DNA of 7,472 bases from an uncultured Eubacteriales bacterium (GTDB taxonomy: Bacteria > Bacillota_I > Bacilli_A > RF39 > UBA660). The stretch lies in contig ONXO01000011.1 of the NCBI GenBank assembly GCA_900321795.1, positions 1 through 7,472 on the forward strand, given 5' to 3'. The position numbers were made by a program, and so were the translations under genes. The notes beneath the pieces were generated by a model, which was not told the origin of the DNA, made no database searches, and was given only the letters and a program-made list of their open reading frames with translations. This document shows positions 1 through 5,205 of this stretch, piece after piece; the stretch's first letter is position 1, and each line of letters begins with the position of its first letter.

Positions 1-1
1 A

Positions 2-724
2 CTAGAAAGAGATACTGAATTGGTTATAGATTATAGGAGTAAAAATCTTAAAGAATGTTATCATAATGGAGTTATAAGGATTAATGCTCTCGATAATGTT
101 AAAGCAGTAGTAACGATTATCAATAATTTAAATAGTGATTCAATTAATATGTTTGCTATAGATAGTCAAATAGGTAATAATGCTAATGTGGTAGTTAATA
201 TAGTTGATTTTGGAGGAAAGCTAAGCATAAGTAATTATTATGGACTTTTAAGTGGTGAAGGGAGTATCAATAACTTGAATACTATTTATATGGGTGCAGG
301 TAATCAAGTTTTTGATGTAAATTATATAGTAGATATTTTAGGAAAGAACAATAATGTTAATATTGATGTTGAAGGAGCTTTAAAAGATGCATCTAAAAAA
401 AGTTTTAAGGGCACTATTGATTTCAAAAAAGGATGTAAAAAGTCAGTGGGTTCAGAGGAAGACTACTGTTTACTCTTTTCTAAAGATGCTAGGAGTAAAT
501 CTCTTCCAATGCTTTTAGCTTCAGAGGAAGACGTGATAGGAAATCATGCGAGTGCTACCGGAAAAATAGATGATAAGATGTTATTTTATATAGAGAGTAG
601 AGGATTAAGTAAAGCTGATGCTGAAAAGTTAGTCGTTCGTTCAAGATTTAATAATGTTTTAGGTAGCATAAGTGATGAGAAAACTAAAGATTATATAAAC
701 AGTTTAATAGATGAAAAGATGTAG
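2..724 (+). CDS. sufD: SufD, Fe-S cluster assembly scaffold subunit (5' partial)
   Basis: Only the C-terminal ~240 residues are present. The frame stays open to the left edge (Leu-Glu-Arg-Asp-Thr-Glu precede the TTG at 20), so that TTG is internal and the true start lies upstream of the window. SufB/SufD proteins are usually about 400 residues or more, so roughly the last half is seen. It shows the repetitive Asn/Ile/Val-rich beta-helix core of the family, then the conserved C-terminal block with IGNHASATGKID, a Leu-Phe-Tyr segment and SRGLSKADAEKLVVR. SufD forms the SufBC2D scaffold on which Fe-S clusters are built in the cytoplasm. The stop codon is immediately followed by the sufS ribosome binding site, so sufD and sufS are co-transcribed. 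SufB is the nearest alternative. The position just before sufS, and the common sufCBDSU gene order, favour SufD. Confidence 0.87.
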   Translation, partial: LERDTELVIDYRSKNLKECYHNGVIRINALDNVKAVVTIINNLNSDSINMFAIDSQIGNNANVVVNIVDFGGKLSISNYYGLLSGEGSINNLNTIYMGAGNQVFDVNYIVDILGKNNNVNIDVEGALKDASKKSFKGTIDFKKGCKKSVGSEEDYCLLFSKDARSKSLPMLLASEEDVIGNHASATGKIDDKMLFYIESRGLSKADAEKLVVRSRFNNVLGSISDEKTKDYINSLIDEKM

Positions 725-733
725 GAGGAAATT

Positions 734-1936
734 ATGAATAGAGAAGATTTTCCATTAATTAGTAATAGTGATATTGCTTATTTAGATAATGCTGCGACTA
801 GTCAAAAGCCTAAGTGCGTAATAGATGCAGTTAATGATTATTACAATAATATAAATGCTAATCCTCATAGAGGAACATATAAACTTAGCGAAGAAGCAAC
901 TAAAAAACTAACTGAAGCCAGAGAGAATGTAAGAAGGTTTATTAATGCAAGAATGTCTAATGAGATAATTTTTACTAAGAATGCAACTGAAGCATTTAAT
1001 TTGATTGCTTATTCTTATGGACTAGAGAATGTAAATGAGGGTGACGAGATAGTCCTTTCTATAATGGAGCATCATTCTAATTTAGTTCCTTGGCAGATGG
1101 TTTCAAGCGCTAAAAATGCTAAGCTTAAATATTTATATGTTGATGATAATTATGAAATATTTGAAAGTGAATTATCTAAAATAACTGATAAAACTAAAAT
1201 TGTGGCTATTACTTATGTTTCTAATGTTACTGGAGTAGTTAATGATGTTAGAAAAATAGTTAAACTAGCACATGAAAAAGGTGCTATAGTGGTTTTAGAT
1301 GCTACTCAAGCTGTTGCTCATGTAAAAATAGACCAGCAAAAAATAGACGCTGACTTTGTAGTATTTTCAGGACATAAAATGTATGCTCCAATGGGCGTTG
1401 GTGTTCTTTATGGAAAAGAGAAGTTATTAGAGAATATGAACCCATTTATATATGGTGGCGATATGATCGAGTATGTATATGAAGAGAATGCTACCTTTGC
1501 TGCGCTTCCCGAAAGGTTTGAGGCAGGCACACAAAATGTTGGTGCAATAGTAGGTTTATCTAAAGCAATTGATTATCTAGAAAAAATTGGCTTTGATAAC
1601 ATAGAAAAGTATGAAAACGAGCTTTTAGAATATACAAAACAAGAGCTAAAGAAACTAGATTTCGTTGAAACTTATTATCCTAGTAATGACAATCATTATG
1701 GTATTATTTCATTTAATGTTAAAGGCGTACATGCTCATGATGCCTCTTCAATACTTAATAGTTATGATGTATGCGTTAGAAGTGGTAACCACTGTGCTCA
1801 GCCTTTTTTAAGAAAATTAGGATTAGAGTCAACAGTACGTATGTCTATAAGTTTTTATAATACTAAAGAAGATATTGATAAAATGGTTGTTGCTTTAAAA
1901 AAAGTAAATGATATATTTGGTAAATATGTGAGGTAA
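734..1936 (+). CDS. sufS: SufS, group II (SufS-type) cysteine desulfurase
   Basis: A pyridoxal-phosphate enzyme that takes sulfur from L-cysteine, giving alanine and an enzyme-bound persulfide that feeds Fe-S cluster assembly. The 400-residue length is normal for the family. Visible signatures are YLDNAATSQKP near residues 16-26, PHRGTYKLSE (44-53), the His pair at 113-114, the cofactor-binding LDATQA (188-193), the Schiff-base lysine K215 in FSGHKMYAPMG, and the persulfide cysteine C354 in VRSGNHCAQP, followed by the Arg-rich strand near R369. The active-site loop has Asn where GHHCAQP is the more usual form, a modest variation. The ATG follows an excellent AGGAGG at 723-728 that overlaps the sufD stop. 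It is followed after 2 nt by sufU, its sulfur acceptor, so the two are translationally close and likely made together. Confidence 0.97.
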   Translation: MNREDFPLISNSDIAYLDNAATSQKPKCVIDAVNDYYNNINANPHRGTYKLSEEATKKLTEARENVRRFINARMSNEIIFTKNATEAFNLIAYSYGLENVNEGDEIVLSIMEHHSNLVPWQMVSSAKNAKLKYLYVDDNYEIFESELSKITDKTKIVAITYVSNVTGVVNDVRKIVKLAHEKGAIVVLDATQAVAHVKIDQQKIDADFVVFSGHKMYAPMGVGVLYGKEKLLENMNPFIYGGDMIEYVYEENATFAALPERFEAGTQNVGAIVGLSKAIDYLEKIGFDNIEKYENELLEYTKQELKKLDFVETYYPSNDNHYGIISFNVKGVHAHDASSILNSYDVCVRSGNHCAQPFLRKLGLESTVRMSISFYNTKEDIDKMVVALKKVNDIFGKYVR

Positions 1937-1938
1937 TT

Positions 1939-2367
1939 ATGGAAGAGTTAGATATTTATAATGAACTAGTAATGGAACACGCACTTAACTCTAGAAACAA
2001 GAAAGAGCTAGAACACTTTGACTCTTGTGAGTTAGGTCATAATCCAAATTGTGGTGATGAAATAAAAATAGAACTTAAGCTTAGTGAAGATAAAAAAAGA
2101 ATAGAAGAGATGTCCTTTACAGGCCATGGTTGTGCAGTATCTCAAGCAAGTGCGTCTATTATGATAGATACTTTAAGAGGTAAAACTTTAGAAGAAGCTA
2201 AAGAGATTATTCTGATTTATTTAAAAATGATAAGAAGAGAAGAGATTACAAAGGAAGAAGAGGTTAAACTTCAGGATGCAGTGGCTTTTAAGAATATTTC
2301 TAATATGCCTGCTAGAGTTAAATGTGCTTTACTTGCTTGGCATACACTTGAAAGTATGATTAAGTAG
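1939..2367 (+). CDS. sufU: SufU, zinc-dependent sulfurtransferase partner of SufS
   Basis: A 142-residue IscU-fold protein of the SufU type. In Bacillota, SufU binds zinc and accepts the persulfide sulfur from SufS rather than acting as a classical scaffold. The four expected ligand positions are visible: C38 and D40 in NPNCGDEI, C64 in GHGCAVSQAS, and C129 in RVKCALLAWHTLE. These correspond to the Cys/Asp/Cys/Cys set known for the Bacillus protein. The region between C64 and C129 is extended and charged (KMIRREEITKEEE), which is the insertion that separates SufU from IscU. The ATG lies 2 nt after the sufS stop, with GTGAGGT as the ribosome binding site inside the sufS 3' end, so this is an operon gene. 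No sufB follows, so sufB presumably lies upstream, outside the window. Confidence 0.96.
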   Translation: MEELDIYNELVMEHALNSRNKKELEHFDSCELGHNPNCGDEIKIELKLSEDKKRIEEMSFTGHGCAVSQASASIMIDTLRGKTLEEAKEIILIYLKMIRREEITKEEEVKLQDAVAFKNISNMPARVKCALLAWHTLESMIK

Positions 2368-2383
2368 ATTTATGATTTGTAGT

Positions 2384-2447
2384 AAAGGTATTAGTTTGAA
2401 TTGCCATATATGGTCATCATAAATGATATTGAGAAACTAATATCTTT
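2384..2447. repeat. 14-bp-arm inverted repeat in the sufU-lemA gap
   Basis: The arms AAAGGTATTAGTTT (2384-2397) and AAACTAATATCTTT (2434-2447) are complementary over 14 positions, with one G:U. The 36-nt loop holds two smaller palindromes: the perfect CCATATATGG (2404-2413) and ATCAT-AA-ATGAT (2416-2427). The 3' arm lies across the -35 element and spacer of the promoter for the next gene. No run of T follows, so a standard intrinsic terminator for the suf operon is doubtful. A regulator binding site or a folded 3' end of the suf mRNA are the alternatives. The function is inferred, but the symmetry is plain in the sequence. Confidence 0.55.
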
Positions 2448-2457
2448 GTGATAAAAT
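2429..2457 (+). promoter_or_regulatory. Sigma-A-type promoter for the LemA-like gene
   Basis: The -35 hexamer TTGAGA (2429-2434, 5 of 6 matches) is followed by a 17-bp spacer and the -10 hexamer TAAAAT (2452-2457), with an extended TG at 2449-2450. The start of transcription would be near 2464. That leaves a leader of under 20 nt, which contains the ribosome binding site AAGGATGTG (2467-2475). Confidence 0.7.
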
Positions 2458-2480
2458 GTTTAGTGTAAGGATGTGATAAT

Positions 2481-3038
2481 GTGATAACTGCTGTTTATGT
2501 TATAGGTATAGTATTCTTAGTTGGTTCTTTAATAGGAATATTTTTACTTCTTAAAAATGATAAATTAAATACACTTGTTTATAAAATAGATATGTGTGAA
2601 AAAGATATTGATAATCATTTAAAAAAGAAAGAAGAGAATGTTTTAAGATTAATTTCTATTGTTAATAGGCAATTGAATTTAGATTTAAAAGAGTTTGAAA
2701 AAGTAAAGAATCTTAAAGCTAGTAAGGTTAATAATATTGAAAAAGATAAGTTATTAACAGAAGCTGTTGATGAGATTAAGAAAGTATATGCTGATAATAG
2801 CGAGTTATCTGAAGTAAAGAGTTTTGATGGAATATTAAAGGATATAGATAATGATGAAATAAGTTTGATATCACTTAGAACTTTATATAATAAATCTACA
2901 GGAGAATATAATATGTTATTGGGCAGGTTTCCTTATGGATTATTAAGTAAGTTTAGAAAGCTATTAATTAAGCCCTTATATCAGGGTATAGAACTTCAAG
3001 AAGTTATTGAAAAAGAGTTAAGTAATCTAGTTATTTAA
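2481..3038 (+). CDS. LemA-like single-pass membrane protein
   Basis: A 185-residue protein with an N-terminal hydrophobic helix (about residues 3-24) followed by a Lys/Glu-rich, largely helical domain. The layout and C-terminal motifs match the LemA family: a membrane anchor, a helix with KIDMCEKDIDNHLKKK (35-50) where LemA has its conserved LKRR-like segment, then LYNKSTGEYN (135-144) and RFPYGLLSKF (149-158), which resemble the FYN..V.EYN and FP..L...F signatures. Its length is also that of LemA proteins. LemA proteins form helical bundles and their biochemical role is unclear. The segment topology (inside or outside) is not decided here. The start is GTG. It is preceded by AAGGATGTG at good spacing, while both nearby ATGs (2471 and 2479) are followed at once by TGA. 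The gene has its own promoter and its 3' end overlaps ung by 8 nt. LemA assignment is by recalled motif similarity. Confidence 0.68.
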   Translation: MITAVYVIGIVFLVGSLIGIFLLLKNDKLNTLVYKIDMCEKDIDNHLKKKEENVLRLISIVNRQLNLDLKEFEKVKNLKASKVNNIEKDKLLTEAVDEIKKVYADNSELSEVKSFDGILKDIDNDEISLISLRTLYNKSTGEYNMLLGRFPYGLLSKFRKLLIKPLYQGIELQEVIEKELSNLVI

Positions 3039-3046
3039 CTCTTTTT
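3010..3046. terminator. Bidirectional intrinsic terminator between convergent genes
   Basis: AAAAAGAGTTAA (3010-3021) and TTAACTCTTTTT (3035-3046) are perfect reverse complements around a 13-nt loop. The top strand ends in a run of T, and so does the bottom strand, so the hairpin can stop both the + LemA-like transcript and the - ung transcript. It lies inside the coding ends of both genes and contains both stop codons. Confidence 0.8.
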
Positions 3047-3702
3047 AAGTTCCAGTTTATTGGTTTTTGATTTGTACTTATTAAAAAGTTATTTGCTTTT
3101 GAAAAAGGCTTACTTCCAAAGAAACCATTGTATGCTGAAAATGGAGAAGGATGAGCACTTTCAATTACTAAATGTTTAGGATTAGTTATATATTTTTTCT
3201 TATTTCTAGCAAAATTTCCCCAAAGAATGAATACCACTGGAGTATCTTTTTCATTTAATAGTTTTATTATATGGTCTGTAAATAGTTCCCATCCCAAATC
3301 TTTATGTGAAGCTGGTTTATCCTTTTCAACAGTAAGTACACTATTTAATAGTAGTACTCCTTCTTCAGCCCACGGGGTTAAATCTCCGTTAGGCGCTTCT
3401 TCTATTTTTAAATCATCTTTTAACTCTTTGTATATATTTTTTAGTGAAGGAGGTTTTTTAATTCCTTCTTGTACTGAGAAAGAAAGCCCATGAGCTTCGC
3501 CTGTTCCATGATACGGATCTTGCCCTAGAATTACTACTTTAGTGTTTTTGTATGAAGAAAGCTTAAGTGCATTAAATATGTTTTTATATTCTGGAAAGCA
3601 GGTTGAAGTGTCATACTTTTCTTTAACTATGTTCATAAACTTTTTAAACCCTTCACTTTCCCAAACTACTTTTAATTTATCATCCCAATCATTACCTATC
3701 AT
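3031..3702 (-). CDS. ung: Uracil-DNA glycosylase, family 1
   Basis: Removes uracil from DNA, starting base excision repair of deaminated cytosine or misincorporated dUMP. The 223-residue length is normal. All family-1 signatures are present: the water-activating motif GQDPYH at 60-65 with catalytic D62, the uracil-binding LLLNSVLTV with N120, and the DNA-intercalation loop HPSPFSAYNGFFG beginning at H184. The C-terminal PINWNL is also typical. The ATG at 3702 follows AAGAGGT (3709-3715), a good ribosome binding site. The gene lies 40 nt downstream of an AGCS-like transporter on the same strand, has its own candidate extended -10 promoter, and converges on the LemA-like gene with an 8-nt overlap. 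Confidence 0.97.
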   Translation of the reverse strand: MIGNDWDDKLKVVWESEGFKKFMNIVKEKYDTSTCFPEYKNIFNALKLSSYKNTKVVILGQDPYHGTGEAHGLSFSVQEGIKKPPSLKNIYKELKDDLKIEEAPNGDLTPWAEEGVLLLNSVLTVEKDKPASHKDLGWELFTDHIIKLLNEKDTPVVFILWGNFARNKKKYITNPKHLVIESAHPSPFSAYNGFFGSKPFSKANNFLISTNQKPINWNLKRVK

Positions 3703-3721
3703 AAATATACCTCTTGAATAA

Positions 3722-3732
3722 ATTTTAACATA
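3722..3732 (-). promoter_or_regulatory. Extended -10 promoter for ung
   Basis: Read on the - strand, TATGTTAAAAT supplies TG, one base, then TAAAAT (3727 down to 3722). No convincing -35 lies upstream (TTTCAT at the right distance), which is common for extended -10 promoters. The start would fall near 3715, giving a 13-nt leader that begins at the ribosome binding site. Read-through from the upstream transporter gene is also possible, because no terminator is seen between them. Confidence 0.5.
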
Positions 3733-3742
3733 AAAATAGTGT

Positions 3743-4951
3743 TTATGAAATATCTCTTCTTAATTTAGTTATTATATAAGAGTTTCCAATTATTAATATT
3801 AACATGAATGTATCTATAAGTTTCCAAATGATTGAAGTTTCTAAAAATAATCCACTAGTTATGAACATAAACATTATGATTTTAAAAATAGTTAGTAACT
3901 TTTTATTTTTAAATAAATAAGTGAAGTTACTTATTCCAATGTATATGCCTGAGATAATTGTTGAAATTGCTAATAGGCAGACTATTATATTTAAAAAATA
4001 ATTGCCATAAGAAGAAAAGTGATAGGCAAATGTGTTTAATAGTAAATCTGTGTATGAAGTTATAATAATGTTTGATGAGTTTAAGTAAATTAATACTAAT
4101 AATGAAATAAGAGTTGATACTATAAAGACAATAAAATATGAGCCTAGAATTAAAGTGTTTGCTGTTACTTCAGAGTCTTCTTCGTTTATTCCACTACTCA
4201 TAGATGTTGTACCTATTAATAATTCATTTAAGAATATACTTCTCTTAATTCCTATAATCATTCCTGTAAGAAATGTTTTATAATTAAAGGCTTCATCTAA
4301 TATGTTTTTGAATATAATTGGTAACATATATGAATGTTTAATTATGGTGAAAAGTGAAATACTTATGAAAAATGTGCACATTATAGGCACTATTTTGTTT
4401 AACAGTTTGGTTATTTCTTTTACATCATTTGTGATTATTAGTATTATGAGAGTTGATATAATTAAAAATAAAATCATTTTGTTTATGTTTAAAAGATTAG
4501 AAACTGTGTTAGTTTGTATCATAAGAAAGAAAAATGAATATGTCGATACGAATAAAACTAGCATTATGCTTGCAAGAAAGTTATTTTTTAGTCCAAATTT
4601 TGTATAGTAGTATATACCACCTACATGTGTATTATTTACTTTTTGTTTGTATTTGCTTCCCAGAAAGCTTTCTACATATATTATGCTAGAAGTTAGAAAA
4701 GTGAAAAGATATATCCAAAGCAATGAACCTGCTCCGCCAATAAAGATAGACATTGTAGTGCCTATTATTGTACCCACACCCATTTTAGTTCCAAGAGCAA
4801 GAAATAAGCTATCCTTGTTTATCTTTTTGGTCAAAGACTTGATTTCATAATTTTTAAAGTTAATCATTTTAGAAAAATAAATTCCTAGGAATACTATATA
4901 AATTATTAACATAAGCCATAGTGTATCTAACATATTAAAATTATATAGCAT
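3743..4951 (-). CDS. Divergent AGCS-type sodium:amino acid symporter
   Basis: A 402-residue integral membrane protein with about ten hydrophobic segments and no signal peptidase site. It follows the alanine/glycine:cation symporter (AGCS) plan: LGTKMGVGTIIGTTMSIFIGG (53-73) where AGCS has a GTGNIAGVA-type segment, YVESFLGSKYKQK (92-104), HVGGIYYY (109-116) for the VGGPMYY motif, IKRSIFLNELLIGTTS (235-250) for the RGxFSNEAGxGSA motif, and an acidic segment followed by a helix near 257-290. The usual AGCS length is about 450 or more, so this is short. The Asn of GTGN is Thr here, VGGP has lost its Pro, and NEAGLG is NELLIG, so substrate and even ion coupling are uncertain. An in-frame TAG two codons upstream limits the start to ATG at 4951 or Met7 (ATG ending at 4933). 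Neither has a clear ribosome binding site. The gene is divergent from metG and upstream of ung. Confidence 0.72.
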   Translation of the reverse strand: MLYNFNMLDTLWLMLIIYIVFLGIYFSKMINFKNYEIKSLTKKINKDSLFLALGTKMGVGTIIGTTMSIFIGGAGSLLWIYLFTFLTSSIIYVESFLGSKYKQKVNNTHVGGIYYYTKFGLKNNFLASIMLVLFVSTYSFFFLMIQTNTVSNLLNINKMILFLIISTLIILIITNDVKEITKLLNKIVPIMCTFFISISLFTIIKHSYMLPIIFKNILDEAFNYKTFLTGMIIGIKRSIFLNELLIGTTSMSSGINEEDSEVTANTLILGSYFIVFIVSTLISLLVLIYLNSSNIIITSYTDLLLNTFAYHFSSYGNYFLNIIVCLLAISTIISGIYIGISNFTYLFKNKKLLTIFKIIMFMFITSGLFLETSIIWKLIDTFMLILIIGNSYIITKLRRDIS

Positions 4952-4965
4952 TAACTAAAAAAATA

Positions 4966-4974
4966 TGTTATAAT
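4966..4974 (+). promoter_or_regulatory. Extended -10 promoter of the metG T-box leader
   Basis: TGTTATAAT has the extended TG (4966-4967) and a perfect TATAAT hexamer (4969-4974). No good -35 is found 16-18 bp upstream. Transcription would begin around 4981, just before the T-box Stem I. The element sits 17 bp from the divergent transporter start codon, so the two promoters share this short region. The complementary strand offers TATTAT over the same bases as a weak -10 for the transporter. Confidence 0.7.
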
Positions 4975-4980
4975 ACACTT

Positions 4981-5191
4981 GATTTCAAAAGCGAATGCAC
5001 TATTTGCGAGTAAGTTTAATGATGTATTAAAGAGAGTTCTTATTTGGTGCGAAAGAATATAATAGTTAACTGAAAATGGCTTATAGGAGTTTTTGACGTA
5101 TGTAGTGCGATAAACTAAAAAAGATGCATAATACTTTATGAATTAAGGTGGTACCGCTGAAAAATCAGTCCTTAAGTCATAGAGTTTTTTT
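4981..5191 (+). promoter_or_regulatory. T-box riboswitch sensing uncharged tRNA-Met, controlling metG
   Basis: A tRNA-binding leader in the metG mRNA. Stem I closes with GCACTA (4997-5002) against TAGTGC (5103-5108). It carries the canonical AGTA (5009-5012), GATG (5021-5024), AGAGAG (5031-5036) and GGTGCGA (5046-5052) elements. The specifier is ATG at 5076-5078 in the typical setting TGAAAATGGC, so it reads the Met anticodon. The T-box sequence AAGGTGGTACCGC lies at 5145-5157. In the bulge TGGT, the final T pairs with an A discriminator base, as tRNA-Met has. Only about 24 nt separate Stem I from the expression platform, so Stem II and the IIA/B pseudoknot appear to be absent. Uncharged tRNA-Met should allow metG to be transcribed. 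Confidence 0.95.
5133..5191 (+). terminator. T-box expression platform: terminator and antiterminator
   Basis: A long stem pairs 5133-5148 with 5170-5185 (14 Watson-Crick pairs, one G:U, one mismatch) and runs straight into seven T (5185-5191), the pattern of an intrinsic terminator. The antiterminator uses TTAAGG/CCTTAA (5143-5148 with 5170-5175), the 7-nt bulge TGGTACC (5149-5155), and GCTGA/TCAGT (5156-5160 with 5165-5169). It thus shares its lower helix with the terminator. A small hairpin CATAA-TACT-TTATG (5127-5140), in the place of Stem III, would exclude the bottom of the terminator stem. Confidence 0.75.
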
Positions 5192-5205
5192 GAAAGGGTG
5201 AGATT

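Noticed and set aside
20..22. TTG at 20 as the start of sufD
   Set aside because: The same frame is open to the window edge and no ribosome binding site precedes it. Only the C-terminal half of SufD would be encoded, so this is an internal codon.
2404..2413. CCATATATGG palindrome as a stand-alone operator
   Set aside because: Ten-base AT-rich palindromes are common by chance at this base composition. It is kept only as part of the larger inverted repeat.
3227..3493. 88-codon open frame on the + strand
   Set aside because: Lies wholly antisense to ung, which has every family motif. The translation is Ser/Phe-rich with no recognisable domain, and there is no ribosome binding site of note.
3703..3742. 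Terminator between the transporter and ung
   Set aside because: The 40-nt gap shows no stable hairpin with a following T-run on the - strand. It holds a promoter-like element and a ribosome binding site instead.
4302..4850. Two + strand open frames (4302-4607 and 4647-4850) antisense to the transporter
   Set aside because: Both lie opposite the AGCS-like gene. Their hydrophobic translations mirror the membrane gene and no start signals support them.
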